NCBI RefSeq assembly: GCF_017640745.1
Contig: NZ_JAEPQA010000014.1
Span: forward strand, 1-64,000
Origin: Nisaea sp.
GTDB taxonomy: Bacteria; Pseudomonadota; Alphaproteobacteria; Thalassobaculales; Thalassobaculaceae
DNA length: 64,000 nt
Direction of reading: 5' to 3'
Positions 17,151 through 25,782 of this stretch are shown in pieces. The notes under the pieces are model-generated. The model was given only the letters and a program-made list of their open reading frames with translations. It was not told the origin of the DNA and searched no databases. Every line of letters begins with the position of its first letter. Position 1 is the stretch's first letter. The translations under genes were made by a program, and so were the position numbers.

Positions 17151-17795
17151 CTATTTCTCGGGGGCGCGGGCCATTTTAGAGATTTCTTTTGCCATATCTA
17201 TTAGCACCCACGTTTTCTCATCCAAAAAATATTCAACGTAAATTGGGCCGCGTTTATCAGCTGTTGAGTCTATTAACTTAGATAATTGATCTGTTTTCCC
17301 GTTCGAGTGATGGGATTGTAGTAGTTGTAAGAGAGTATCCAACGATGTGTCATAATCTTGATGGCAAAGACCTTCTGGAAAAATAAATTTTAAACTTCTT
17401 TGATCCTGAGTATATGTCTGTATTGAAAATATTCGTGAGCGCTTTTTTGGGCGTGTTTCAGGCCTTTTCCCAAATAGATGCCTTAATAATTGAGACAAAG
17501 CGTTCTTCAATATCCTGTAATGATCTGATCCGGCTTCAGTAAGAAAGGCGTTGAAGTATGGCTTGAGGATATAGACGACAAGCAAAGTCGGCATGGCCCA
17601 CTCTAGGCTCGCATATATGCCTATGGGGCGAGGTTCGCTGAGAGTTTTCAGGCCCGGTGCAGCTATATTTTTTATAAACTCAGAGGGTATCTCTTTTGGA
17701 AGGTCGACTTGGTAAGAAACGCCGACATGGGGTATTTCTTCCATGTGCAATCCTATTCCAAGTTGCTTGCCTTTGACCAACTCTCGATGGCTCAC
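17151..17795 (-). CDS. AT-rich orphan gene of unknown function
   Basis: A 214-residue protein I do not recognise. Its DNA is far more AT-rich than the neighbours, and its codon use (ATA, TTA, AAT) is foreign, so recent transfer is likely. A central segment around WAMPTLLVVYILKPYFNAFL (about 67-87) is hydrophobic, but short and flanked by aromatic and charged residues, so membrane insertion is uncertain. The C-terminal half contains YTQDQRSLKFIFPEG and GPIYVEYFLDEKTWVLIDMAKE, giving an alpha/beta impression. Its start overlaps the stop of the DUF3237 gene (17792-17795), but the composition break suggests insertion next to it and not an old operon. Confidence 0.55.
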   Translation of the reverse strand: MSHRELVKGKQLGIGLHMEEIPHVGVSYQVDLPKEIPSEFIKNIAAPGLKTLSEPRPIGIYASLEWAMPTLLVVYILKPYFNAFLTEAGSDHYRILKNALSQLLRHLFGKRPETRPKKRSRIFSIQTYTQDQRSLKFIFPEGLCHQDYDTSLDTLLQLLQSHHSNGKTDQLSKLIDSTADKRGPIYVEYFLDEKTWVLIDMAKEISKMARAPEK

Positions 17796-18253
17796 AACAC
17801 CCGATACACGTTATAAACCGGCCCACTCGGCGTCCGATCCCCCGTCCCGACGCAGACCGCCTTGTTCAGCCAGAGATACTTGTCCGCGCTAGTCTCGAAG
17901 CTCGGGGTAATCCGGAAGTAATAATCGTTCCGGTCCACCGGCTGGCCCGCGTTCAGCCGCGCCATCACTTCTTCCGGGCCGTGCCGCAATCCCTTGTAGG
18001 TCATGTAGATCAGCGCGCCGTCGTCGGTTTCCAGCACCAGGCGGACATCGAGCTGGGTCACGCCGTCGGCGCGCACCAGGATCCAGTCGCCGCCGCCGCC
18101 GCGCACCGTGCCCTTGATGCCCGGCCCATCGAACGTGCCGCCGGTCACCCTGGCGATCTTGCGCTCGCCATAGGGCGTGTGGCCGAGGAGCTGGAGCGGG
18201 GCTTCCACCGCAAGCGTGATGTCGAAGAGATGTTCTGTCTGGATGTGGCTCAC
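17792..18253 (-). CDS. DUF3237 family protein
   Basis: A 153-residue protein of the DUF3237 beta-barrel family. Markers are GGTFDGPGIKGTV, GGDWILVRADGVTQLDVR, YMTYKGLRHGP and the closing NDYYFRITPSFET...YLWLN pattern. Family members occur beside catabolic enzymes but have no established activity. A GTG at 18253 with GGGGGAGGA just upstream is the best start; an open frame extends to 18346 without support. Normal high-GC codon use, unlike the overlapping gene at 17151. Confidence 0.85.
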   Translation of the reverse strand: MSHIQTEHLFDITLAVEAPLQLLGHTPYGERKIARVTGGTFDGPGIKGTVRGGGGDWILVRADGVTQLDVRLVLETDDGALIYMTYKGLRHGPEEVMARLNAGQPVDRNDYYFRITPSFETSADKYLWLNKAVCVGTGDRTPSGPVYNVYRVL

Positions 18254-18369
18254 GGGTCCGGTCCTCCCCCAAATGGCCGTTCGGCCGTTTTCGTTGACGG
18301 GGAGTATGGACCGGATCCGCGCGCTTGAAAATCGCCCGCTCCGCATCGCGGAACGGGCCAGGGGAGGGA

Positions 18370-18720
18370 TCAGTCGGTGACGGTGACGACCGCGCGCATC
18401 TTCGGGTGGATCCGGCAGCGCAGGGTGAAGCGGCCGGGATTTTCGAAGGTCACGGCGACCTCGCTGCGGGAGTTCTGCAGGCCGATATCGAAGGTGCCGC
18501 CCTCGGTGTCGGAATAGACGTTGTGGCCGAAGACGTCGGAATTCAGGAACACCACCTGCTCGCCCGCCTTGATGGTCACGGCCTTCGGCAGGAATTCGAT
18601 GCCCGCCTGTTCGATCACCGTGGGGGTCGCGGCATAGAGCCCGCCGACCGCCGCCCAGGCGCCTGCGGTCGCGAGGGCGAGGGTGGCGGCGATGCGGCGC
18701 CGGAACGTGCGGGCCGCCAT
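18370..18720 (-). CDS. Exported cupredoxin (type 1 copper protein)
   Basis: A 116-residue secreted cupredoxin with a twin-arginine-looking n-region (RRRIAATLALA) and a signal ending near LYA-A (about 31). The type 1 copper ligands are all present: His66 in FGHNVYSD, then Cys102, His105 and Met108 in CRIHPKM. Likely a small periplasmic electron carrier. It begins 2 bases after the stop of the DUF4394 gene, so the two are cotranscribed. A close paralogue lies at 22375 in front of a histidine kinase. Confidence 0.88.
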   Translation of the reverse strand: MAARTFRRRIAATLALATAGAWAAVGGLYAATPTVIEQAGIEFLPKAVTIKAGEQVVFLNSDVFGHNVYSDTEGGTFDIGLQNSRSEVAVTFENPGRFTLRCRIHPKMRAVVTVTD

Positions 18721-18722
18721 GA

Positions 18723-19520
18723 TCAGCGGTTCACCACGGGCGCGGCGATATCGATCACCGCGCCGCCGCCGGAGGCGATGCGGCCGATCCGCGTCAAGGT
18801 CCCGCGGGCGACGTCGAGGCGGTAGAGGCTGCCGCCCGCTACGGCGAAGCCGAAATATTCGTCCTTCGGGTCGGTATGGATGTCGATCGCCTCGACCAGT
18901 GTGCCGGGCTCGAGACCGGTCGGGCCGACGGACTTCAGCACGCCGTCGTTCGGCGGATCCTGCACCGCGTAGGTTGCGTTCAGGCTGTCGACGTCGAACA
19001 GCTGGGTGTATTTCGTGCCCTTGTAGGCATTGATATAGGCGCCCGCGAGGACGCCGGCCGACTTGCCTGCGTTGCGGTCGCCCGCAGCATAGGCGAGGCG
19101 GCCATCGACCACGGTGGCGCCGGTATCGACATTGACCCGGAGGTTCTGCCCGTTCGAGGCCATGACGCGGAGCCTGTCGGCCTGCGGGTTGAAATCGACG
19201 ACGAGATTGTCGACCGCTTCCAGCCGCTCGGAGATCCTCGCCTTCATCGTGGCGGCGCCGGACGTGGGATCGATGGTGTAGATCGTCCCGGAGGCGGTGA
19301 CCGCATAGAGCGCGAGATCGGCCGGGCGGATATCGATGCCGAGCACCTTGGTGTCGACGCCGGTGATATCGACGATCCGGCTCTTGCCCGGCGCGCTGTC
19401 GGTCATCAGCACGAGCTGATTGCGCGCCGTCAGGCCGATCAGGTCGAGCGCGGCGGCGGGCGCGGTCCATGCGATCCCGGCGGCGAGGGCCGCGGCGGCG
19501 AATGTCTTCTGGAGGGTCAT
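18723..19520 (-). CDS. DUF4394 exported beta-propeller-like protein
   Basis: A 265-residue secreted protein of the DUF4394 family. It has a signal peptide to about AAA-LDL (residue 24), then repeated strand units: LIGLTARNQLVLM, GIDIRPADLALYAV, GTIYTIDPTSG, VDFNPQADRLRVMASNGQNLRVN, and the family motif YAAGDRNAG...INAYKGTKYTQLFDVDS. Function is unknown; a propeller-like periplasmic binder is probable. ATG 19520 is chosen from the signal peptide, since no good ribosome site is visible; an in-frame start exists at 19571. Cotranscribed with the cupredoxin 2 bases downstream. Confidence 0.85.
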   Translation of the reverse strand: MTLQKTFAAAALAAGIAWTAPAAALDLIGLTARNQLVLMTDSAPGKSRIVDITGVDTKVLGIDIRPADLALYAVTASGTIYTIDPTSGAATMKARISERLEAVDNLVVDFNPQADRLRVMASNGQNLRVNVDTGATVVDGRLAYAAGDRNAGKSAGVLAGAYINAYKGTKYTQLFDVDSLNATYAVQDPPNDGVLKSVGPTGLEPGTLVEAIDIHTDPKDEYFGFAVAGGSLYRLDVARGTLTRIGRIASGGGAVIDIAAPVVNR

Positions 19521-19638
19521 GGGGTAGGGTCCGTCTTTTGATGTCAAGGCGCGCGCGGCCGGAGCCGGCACAGTCGGCGCTTACCTGTGTCTACGCGAGG
19601 AGGGACGGACCGGATCGGTTATCCGGGCGGATCGGGCC

Positions 19639-20055
19639 TCAGAGCTTGAAGATCGCCTCGACCTTGGCCTTCATCTGGTCCGGCGTGAAGGGCTTGGCGA
19701 TATAGGCGTCGACGCCGGCCTTGCGCGCGGCAATGACGAAATCCTTGTTGGCGTTGCCGGTCAGCATGATGAACTTCATCTTCGGGAAGTTCCTGCGCAC
19801 AGCCTTCAGGAACTCGAGCCCGTTGATCTCCGGCATGTTCCAGTCGGAGACGATGAGCTGCACGTCGCCATCGAGCTCGCGCAGGAGCTTTAGCGCTTTC
19901 AGTCCGTCCGTGGCATGGAAGATGCGCTTGAAGCCCATGACTTTCAGCGCGCCCTGGGCGAGCTTTGCGGCCATCGGCTCGTCCTCGGCGACGATCACCT
20001 GGAATTCGCCGAAATTCGGGCGAAAGGCAGCGAGGGGGTCGGTCTGGCTGTTCAT
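19639..20055 (-). CDS. Single-domain response regulator
   Basis: A 138-residue CheY-like receiver with no output domain. The acidic pocket is in VAEDE (about 23-26), the phosphoacceptor is Asp71 in IVSDWNMP, the switch Thr is in MLTGNA (99), and the conserved Lys is K121 in IAKPF. Its start overlaps the stop of the hybrid kinase gene by 4 bases (ATGA), so it is the probable phosphorelay partner. With no DNA-binding domain, it should act through protein contact. Confidence 0.92.
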   Translation of the reverse strand: MNSQTDPLAAFRPNFGEFQVIVAEDEPMAAKLAQGALKVMGFKRIFHATDGLKALKLLRELDGDVQLIVSDWNMPEINGLEFLKAVRRNFPKMKFIMLTGNANKDFVIAARKAGVDAYIAKPFTPDQMKAKVEAIFKL

Positions 20056-22364
20056 TGAGCGGCCTGGCTCTCCAAGAGTGTGCGGCTTTCCTCAAGGGCG
20101 GCGAGCAGATCCTCGGCCGCGGCCGCGCAGTCCTCTAAATGCTGCGTTCCGGCCGCACTTTCAACTGAAACCGCGTCGCGATAGACCCGGCGCAGTCCGA
20201 CGGAGGCGGCCGCGCTCTTGAGCGTGTGCGCGGCTTCGCCGAGGGCGGCCGTATCCTTCGCCGCGAGATGACCCGCGATCGCCTCCCGGTGCGCGTCGAG
20301 CCCGGAGAGGAAGTCGCTCACCATTTCGGCCGCGAACTCGTCGCCGAGCTGGGCGCGGTAGGTCTCCAGCACTTCGGGCTCCAGTGCCGGGCCGTCCTGC
20401 ATCAGTTTCTCCGCGACCGGCGAGGCGGGGGCGGGCTCGTCCTCGAAATCGGGAAAGAGATCCTCCTCCTCCGGATCGAGGCCGTCGGGCGCCGGGATGA
20501 CCGGGCCGAGCACGCGGGCGAGCGCGCCGAAGAGCAGGCCCGGATGGATCGGCTTTGCGACGTAACCGTCCATGCCGGCGTCCATGCAGCGGGCGACCTC
20601 TTCCGCCGTCGCCGCCGCGGTGGCGGCGAGGATCGGGATGTCGGCGCGTGGCGGCAGCAGCGCGCGGATCCGGCGCGTCGCCTCCAGCCCGTCCATCCCC
20701 GGCATGTTCATGTCCATCAGGATGACGTCGTAGGTACCGGGCGGATTGTCCTCGATCGCGGCCAGCGCGGCGGCGCCGTCACTGACCATATGAACGCTGT
20801 GACCCTCCGCTTCGAGCAACCCGCGGGCGACCTGCTGGTTCACCAGATTGTCCTCGGCGACGAGCAGGGAGAGGGGCGGCAGATTGGTTGCTGCCGCTTT
20901 GTCGGTCTTGTTCGGCTTCCTGCCTTCGGGCAGCGGCAGCTCGAACCAGAATGTGCTGCCTTCGCCTGGTCTGCTCTCGACGCCGATCTCGCCGCCCATC
21001 ACCTCGACGAGCTGCTTGCAGATCGCAAGCCCGAGCCCGGTGCCGCCATATTGCCGCGCGGTGGAACTGTCCGCCTGGCTGAACTGCCGGAACAGCCGCG
21101 AGATCTTTTCCTCGGGGATGCCGATGCCGGTGTCGCTTACAGAAAACCGGTAGGTATCCGGCGCCGCTCCCGGTGTGACCGAGACGGTGACGGAGCCGCT
21201 TTCGGTGAATTTCAGCGCGTTGCCGACGAGGTTCAGCAGGATCTGTCGGAGACGCGCGCTGTCGCCTTTCAGATGCGAGGGGCAGTCGGGAGAGACTTCC
21301 GCAACGAAGGAGAGGCCTTTCTCCTCGGCCCGGCCCTGCATCAGTGCGAGCGAGCCTTCGACCAGACGGCGGAGGTCGAAATCGAGCACTTCGAGGTCGA
21401 GCTTGCCCGCCTCCAGCTTGGAGAAGTCGAGGATGCCGTTGAGGAGATGCATCAGCCCCTCGGCGCTCTCCAGTACGGTCTCGGCGAAATGCCGTTCCTC
21501 CTCGCCGAGCGGCTTGCGCAGCAGCAGGCGGGTCATGCCGATCACGCCGTTCATCGGGGTGCGGATCTCGTGGCTCATCATGGCGAGGAAGTCGGCCTTC
21601 GCCTTGGCCGCCGCCTCGGCGCTGTCGCGCGCCTCGCGGACCTCGTTCATGACGTCGCGGAAGACGATGAGGGAGCGGGCCATGCCGCCGATCTCGTCGC
21701 CGCGATCGAGATCGTTCTGCCGCACTTCGATCGAACGGTCGCCCGAGGCGAGCTCGACGGTCCGGCGGGCCAGGCGGTTCAGCGGGCGGATGATGTCGCG
21801 GGCAAGCAGGATGGCGACGATGATCGACACCACCAGGACGCCGGCGAGGATCCAGGTCGTGAAGCGCTTTGTGTCCTCCACCTGCTGTTCGGCGGCAAGC
21901 CAGAAACGGTAGCCGTCCTCGGCCGCGACCTGCACCAGGATGTCGAGGTTGGTCTTCAGCCGCTCGGCGATCTCGTCTCTTGCGGCAAGGAGAGAAGGAT
22001 CGTCGCGCGCTTCGTGCGCGGTTTGCCACCAGGCCTCGAAATCGCTCTTCAGAGCAGCCGACAGTTCGGCGGTGCGTTCCGACATGCGGCGTTCGTCGGC
22101 GATCTCGAGATCGAGGAAGAAATCCTCGCGCAGGCGGAGCAAACGCTCTTCGGCGGCGCTCCCGGTCAGCCGCTCCTCAAGTTCGATCACGAGAAAGCTG
22201 GTCTGCGCCGCGCGGGCGAAATTGATCGATTGCAGCGGCCGGTCGTAGAGCGTCTTGGCGATGTCGCCGAGCGTCCAGGTCGAGAAGAAACTGGTCCCCG
22301 CCAGCGCGCCCGCAGCCAGCACGGCCACCAGGAACGCGCCGATCAGTTTGAGGCGGAGGGACAT
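20052..22364 (-). CDS. Hybrid sensor histidine kinase with receiver and HPt domains
   Basis: A 770-residue membrane kinase. TM1 is about 7-25 and TM2 about 168-188, enclosing a helical periplasmic sensor of about 140 residues. HAMP (190-243) follows, then the H-box [12 protein letters not shown] (His265). The ATPase has N, G1 and G2 boxes ([28 protein letters not shown]). A receiver has Asp551 in MDMNMP, and a C-terminal HPt has His713 in AAHTLKS. This is a complete phosphorelay; the free receiver encoded next to it is its likely target. Ten bases upstream lies a cupredoxin gene in the same direction, suggesting that copper or redox state is sensed. Confidence 0.93.
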   Translation of the reverse strand: MSLRLKLIGAFLVAVLAAGALAGTSFFSTWTLGDIAKTLYDRPLQSINFARAAQTSFLVIELEERLTGSAAEERLLRLREDFFLDLEIADERRMSERTAELSAALKSDFEAWWQTAHEARDDPSLLAARDEIAERLKTNLDILVQVAAEDGYRFWLAAEQQVEDTKRFTTWILAGVLVVSIIVAILLARDIIRPLNRLARRTVELASGDRSIEVRQNDLDRGDEIGGMARSLIVFRDVMNEVREARDSAEAAAKAKADFLAMMSHEIRTPMNGVIGMTRLLLRKPLGEEERHFAETVLESAEGLMHLLNGILDFSKLEAGKLDLEVLDFDLRRLVEGSLALMQGRAEEKGLSFVAEVSPDCPSHLKGDSARLRQILLNLVGNALKFTESGSVTVSVTPGAAPDTYRFSVSDTGIGIPEEKISRLFRQFSQADSSTARQYGGTGLGLAICKQLVEVMGGEIGVESRPGEGSTFWFELPLPEGRKPNKTDKAAATNLPPLSLLVAEDNLVNQQVARGLLEAEGHSVHMVSDGAAALAAIEDNPPGTYDVILMDMNMPGMDGLEATRRIRALLPPRADIPILAATAAATAEEVARCMDAGMDGYVAKPIHPGLLFGALARVLGPVIPAPDGLDPEEEDLFPDFEDEPAPASPVAEKLMQDGPALEPEVLETYRAQLGDEFAAEMVSDFLSGLDAHREAIAGHLAAKDTAALGEAAHTLKSAAASVGLRRVYRDAVSVESAAGTQHLEDCAAAAEDLLAALEESRTLLESQAAQ

Positions 22365-22374
22365 CGGACGGGGA

Positions 22375-22719
22375 TTATTCTTCGACGGTGATCTTCAGCC
22401 GCATGCGCGGATGGATCCGGCAGCGCACGTCGACGATGCCGAGCTTCTCCAGCACCACGTCGCGCTCCTCACCCGGAGCCTGCAGGCCGATATCGAAGCT
22501 CGCGCCCTCGGTCTCGGAATAGACGTTGTGCCCGTAGAAGTCGTCATTCACGAAGCGGACCATGTCGCCTTTCTTCACCGAGATCTCGCCCGGCGTGAAA
22601 TGGCGCCCCTTCTGGCTGATCGTGGCGACCGGGTCGGCAGCAAGCGCGACGGCGACGCCCGTCGCGGCCGAAAGGGCGGCGGCCAGCGCGGCAGCGCCGA
22701 TGGATCTGGTGAGCGACAT
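22375..22719 (-). CDS. Exported cupredoxin encoded before the hybrid kinase
   Basis: A 114-residue secreted cupredoxin with a signal peptide ending near ALAA-DP (28). Copper ligands are His64 (YGHNVYS), Cys100, His103 and Met106 (CRIHPRM). It is a clear paralogue of the protein at 18370, sharing GHNVYS-TEG-FDIGLQ and CRIHP-M. ATG 22719 is chosen over 22755 because it gives a clean signal peptide. The kinase gene starts 10 bases after its stop, so the cupredoxin, kinase and receiver genes form one unit. Confidence 0.88.
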   Translation of the reverse strand: MSLTRSIGAAALAAALSAATGVAVALAADPVATISQKGRHFTPGEISVKKGDMVRFVNDDFYGHNVYSETEGASFDIGLQAPGEERDVVLEKLGIVDVRCRIHPRMRLKITVEE

Positions 22720-22778
22720 GGGCGCGTCCAAACAGTGATCGGATGTGGATATCATACCGTAATTTCTAGGGATTTACT

Positions 22779-23186
22779 CTAGCGTTGCGGGCGCGTCGAT
22801 ACATCCCCGCCCGCGTCGCGGTACTTCACAAACAGGCGATCCAGTTCGAGGCGGTGGAAGACCTCCGCCTGCGGCCCCCGGTCAGGCCCGAAGTAAAGCC
22901 CGAGGGCGGAGCAGTGCTGGAAGAACCCGGGCCCCGGCACCCCGCCGCGGGATTTCGAGACCGCGACGGCCGCCCGGAGCGGTTGCCCGTCCGCGTGATC
23001 GTCGCTGACCAGCCGCTCCAGCGTTTCCGTCAGTTTGTGGATGGCATACGGCCCCGGAATGCCCGCTTCGGCGGCGATCTCCGCATAGGTGGCGACCTTT
23101 CCTGTCCTGGCAAGGCGCTCCAGCGCATCGAGCAGGCGCGGAAACCAGCCGGGGTCTTCTCGGCTCTCCCGCCGGTCTGTGGTCAT
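22779..23186 (-). CDS. Uncharacterised small protein with a helix-turn-helix-like segment
   Basis: A 135-residue soluble protein. Residues about 12-60 read as a winged-helix-like unit (WFPRLLDALERLARTGKVATYAEIAAEAGIPGPYAIHKLTETLERLV). The C-terminal half has GGVPGPGFFQHCSALGLY and VFHRLELDRLFVKY. I do not know the family; the conserved-looking C-terminal patch suggests a defined function beyond DNA binding. ATG 23186 is preferred to 23270 because the longer form has an unlikely proline-rich leader. Divergent from plsC at 23261. Confidence 0.6.
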   Translation of the reverse strand: MTTDRRESREDPGWFPRLLDALERLARTGKVATYAEIAAEAGIPGPYAIHKLTETLERLVSDDHADGQPLRAAVAVSKSRGGVPGPGFFQHCSALGLYFGPDRGPQAEVFHRLELDRLFVKYRDAGGDVSTRPQR

Positions 23187-23260
23187 GGCGCGCTCCCGGT
23201 TTCGGAGAAGGGGCGGCGTGACAGGCCGCGCAAACTTCAGTAAAGGGTGGGGCAAAGCTT

Positions 23261-23989
23261 GTGGAATCAAAAATGACCGCTTTCAGGGCGACGCTTTTCA
23301 ACGTCCTCTTCTACATCTTCACCCCCATCATCGGCCTGGTGGCGCTTCCGGTCTTTCTCGGGCCGCGGAGCTGGGTCTGCTGGGTGCGCGACACCTGGTG
23401 CCGCGGCGTGCTGGCGGTGCTTGCGGCTACGGTGGGCCTGCGCTGGCGGATCGAGGGCCGGGAGCATCTTCCCGACGGTCCGTGCCTGATCGCCTGCAAG
23501 CACCAGTCGGCCTGGGAGACCATCGCGCTGCAGCTGATCTGCCGCGATCCCGCCATCGTGCTGAAGCAGGAGCTGCTGAAGCTGCCGGTGGTCGGCTGGT
23601 ATTTCCGCAAGGTCGGTATGGTCCCGGTCGACCGCTCGGCGGGGGCGGGCGCGCTCAAGCTGATGGTGAAGGCGGCGGAGGAGCGGGTCGCCGAGGGGCG
23701 TCCGGTGGTGATCTTCCCGCAGGGCACGCGCGTCGCGCCGGGAATGGAGCAGGCCTATCATCCGGGCGTCTACGCGCTCTATCGCGCGCTCGACCTGCCG
23801 ACGGTTCCGATCGCGCTCAATTCCGGGCAGTTCTGGGCGCGGGAGAGCTTCATGAAATATCCGGGCACGGTCGATGTCCGGATTCTTGAGCCGATTCCGC
23901 CGGGGCTCGACCGCAAGAGTTTCATGAGCCGGCTGGAACAGGTGATCGAGAGCGAGACCTCACGTCTGGAGGCGGCGGCCGCTACTTGA
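23261..23989 (+). CDS. plsC: 1-acyl-sn-glycerol-3-phosphate acyltransferase
   Basis: A 242-residue PlsC-family enzyme that acylates lysophosphatidic acid at the inner membrane. An N-terminal hydrophobic stretch (about 10-45) anchors it. The catalytic motif reads CKHQSAWET, so the usual HxxxxD is HxxxxE, a variant common in alphaproteobacterial members. The substrate-binding motif is FPQGTR, and VGWYFRKVGMVPVDR is the second conserved block. GTG 23261 has a GGGTGGGG site 9 bases upstream; ATG 23273 is the alternative. It converges on the FliL-like gene with an 8-base overlap. Confidence 0.88.
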   Translation: MESKMTAFRATLFNVLFYIFTPIIGLVALPVFLGPRSWVCWVRDTWCRGVLAVLAATVGLRWRIEGREHLPDGPCLIACKHQSAWETIALQLICRDPAIVLKQELLKLPVVGWYFRKVGMVPVDRSAGAGALKLMVKAAEERVAEGRPVVIFPQGTRVAPGMEQAYHPGVYALYRALDLPTVPIALNSGQFWARESFMKYPGTVDVRILEPIPPGLDRKSFMSRLEQVIESETSRLEAAAAT

Positions 23990-24488
23990 TCGTCATCTTC
24001 ATGACCTGAACGTTCAGCAGGTCTTCCTTCTGGATGATGTCCCGCAAGCGGACCCAGACACCGTCCCGGATCCTGTTGATGCCGTCGAAGCCGTTCAGTT
24101 CTTCCTGGCTCAGGCTGCTGGCGTAGATGATCACCGCATCCCGGATTCGCGGCTCCAGCGCTGCGACCCGCGCCTGCGCATTCGGGTCCTTCAGCTCAAG
24201 CGCGAGGCTGAGCAGCATGAAGACCGGATAGCGCCGTTCGGTCTGCAGGTTGATGACGAATTCCTCGAGCTGGAAGACGACCGCGTTCGGATCCGCCGCC
24301 GCATAGGGCGGCGGGGCCTCGTTCACATAGGGCTCTTCCTTCGGCGCCGAGTCCCCGCCGCCCATCATGTGCTTGCGTTTGGCGCCGAGGGGATCGAAAC
24401 CGGGAATCAGTCCGAACATCACGGCGCCCATTCCGGCGCCGACGATCAGCATCAGCGGCAGGGTCACGAAGATGATCAGTTTCTTCAC
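23982..24488 (-). CDS. FliL-like flagellar basal-body protein
   Basis: A 168-residue FliL-family protein. One N-terminal TM helix (about 4-27) is followed by a flexible Pro/Gly/charged linker (30-70). The periplasmic FliL domain follows, with VFQLEEFVINL, RYPVFMLLSLALEL and VRLRDIIQKEDLLNVQVMKMTI. FliL links stator and basal body and affects torque. No other basal-body gene is adjacent, so it may be an orphan paralogue. The start codon is GTG at 24488, with no strong ribosome site. Confidence 0.8.
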   Translation of the reverse strand: MKKLIIFVTLPLMLIVGAGMGAVMFGLIPGFDPLGAKRKHMMGGGDSAPKEEPYVNEAPPPYAAADPNAVVFQLEEFVINLQTERRYPVFMLLSLALELKDPNAQARVAALEPRIRDAVIIYASSLSQEELNGFDGINRIRDGVWVRLRDIIQKEDLLNVQVMKMTIK

Positions 24489-24545
24489 GGGCGCGGGCTC
24501 CGTTCGCTCAAGGGACCGTCCAGATCCTCTCCACTAGCAGCTATC

Positions 24546-24582
24546 CTGTTTGTCTGAACAGTATTTCCGGTGCAAACACCGG
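24546..24582. promoter_or_regulatory. Inverted repeats between divergent genes
   Basis: Two adjacent palindromes lie between the divergent FliL-like gene and the small gene at 24632: CTGTT/AACAG at 24546-24561 and CCGGTG/CACCGG at 24567-24582 (loop CAAA). They could be an operator or a terminator-like hairpin. No T tract follows on either strand. Confidence 0.35.
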
Positions 24583-24631
24583 GTAAAACAGTCCTATTAT
24601 GACCCCGGCATACGAATGAGGTGGCGTGTCG

Positions 24632-24886
24632 ATGCAGGATAAGGAAGCCCGGGCCTGGCTCGAGTTTTTCATGAAGCAGCCGGAAGAACGCCAGGCGGAG
24701 AAGTTGCGCGCCGAGGCGCCGGGCGTGACGTCCTTCGTGATCGATCTGGTCGATGACACGTTCTACATCACCTTCCGTTTCGACGACGGGCGTGAGAGAG
24801 CTATCGCGCTCAGCGAGGACATTGCGCTCTATATGCGCGAGTACCTGAACAGCGGCCTGATGGAGCGGGCCACCCGCCGCCGCTAG
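24632..24886 (+). CDS. Small soluble protein of unknown function
   Basis: An 84-residue protein (MQDKEARAWLEFFMKQ...) with a first helix, then VTSFVIDLVDDTFYITFRFDDGRERAIALSED forming a likely beta-meander, and a final helix. No known family. GAGGTGG at 24618-24624 supports ATG 24632 over the GTG at 24626. The last 4 bases overlap the stop of the convergent epimerase-like gene. Confidence 0.65.
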   Translation: MQDKEARAWLEFFMKQPEERQAEKLRAEAPGVTSFVIDLVDDTFYITFRFDDGRERAIALSEDIALYMREYLNSGLMERATRRR

Positions 24887-25782
24887 GCTTCCCGGCCGGA
24901 GCGATAATGCGCGATGGTCCGGGCGATGCCCTCGGACAATGACGTGCGCGGGAGCGCTCCGAGCAGGTCCTCGACCGGGGTCGGAACCATCTCTGCCGGG
25001 ATCGGAAGGGTGGGACCGTTCCAGTCCAGCTCCGCCTCCGGCACATGCTTGCGGATTTCCTCCACGATCGCGCCCGCATCGACCATCTCGCCTGACAGCG
25101 TGACGGCATGCGCACCCTCGAAAGGCCGCGTGGCCGCCGCCTCGCAGACCGCCGCGACGTCGTCGACGAAGATCAGGTCGGCCCCGCCGGAATAGCCGAT
25201 CGTATAGGGATGGCCGGCAAGAGCCTCCCGGCAGGCGACCGAGGGACCGGCGGTGAGGCCGGTCACCCGCCCGGGGCCGTAGACGATCGCCGGGCGGAAA
25301 CCGATGCTGGGAATGCCGGATTCGATCCAGTAGGCCCGCGCGCAGCCTTCCGCCGCCAGCTTGTAGGCGCCGTAATGGGTGATCGGACTGAGATCCGTAC
25401 AGCTGTCCGGGGCGAGGGCGGACGCGCTGCTGGCATAGACCACGCCGGTCATGCCTTCCGCCTTGGCGGCCTCGAAGACGTTCAGCGTACCGACCAGGTT
25501 GACCTTGGCGCCGAGTACTGGATCGGCCGAACATTCGGGCGTCAGAAGGGCAGCGAGATGAACCGCGAACGTGCAGCCGCGTGCGGCCTCCCGCACGGCT
25601 TCGGTATCGGCGATGTCGCCGCTCACCCAGTCGATTTCGTCGGCGCCGTCGCCGATGATTTCGCGGACGATCGAGCGGTCTTCCTTCAGGTCGAAGACGC
25701 GGACGTCTACGTTCCGCTTCTTCAGCCGCTTGATGAGCCAAGCGCCGAGAAATCCGCCGCCGCCGGTGATCAGAACCTTCAT
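24883..25782 (-). CDS. NAD-dependent epimerase/dehydratase (extended SDR)
   Basis: A 299-residue extended SDR. The cofactor loop is GGGGFLG at the N-terminus, Asp is in RVFDLKED, and the catalytic pair is in YGAYKLAAE (Tyr and Lys) after ASSASALAP. The mid-domain FRPAIVYGPGR motif is typical. Substrate unknown: a sugar nucleotide, a hydroxy-acid ester or a steroid-like ketone are all possible. Its start overlaps the stop of the EthD-like gene by 4 bases, making it the fourth gene of an IclR-led operon. Confidence 0.85.
   Translation of the reverse strand: MKVLITGGGGFLGAWLIKRLKKRNVDVRVFDLKEDRSIVREIIGDGADEIDWVSGDIADTEAVREAARGCTFAVHLAALLTPECSADPVLGAKVNLVGTLNVFEAAKAEGMTGVVYASSASALAPDSCTDLSPITHYGAYKLAAEGCARAYWIESGIPSIGFRPAIVYGPGRVTGLTAGPSVACREALAGHPYTIGYSGGADLIFVDDVAAVCEAAATRPFEGAHAVTLSGEMVDAGAIVEEIRKHVPEAELDWNGPTLPIPAEMVPTPVEDLLGALPRTSLSEGIARTIAHYRSGREA

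Noticed and set aside
20226..22391. A 721-codon open frame antisense to the hybrid kinase.
   Set aside because: High GC leaves the antisense frame free of stops. The kinase frame has all expected domains, while the antisense protein is Arg/Gly/Asp-rich without motifs.
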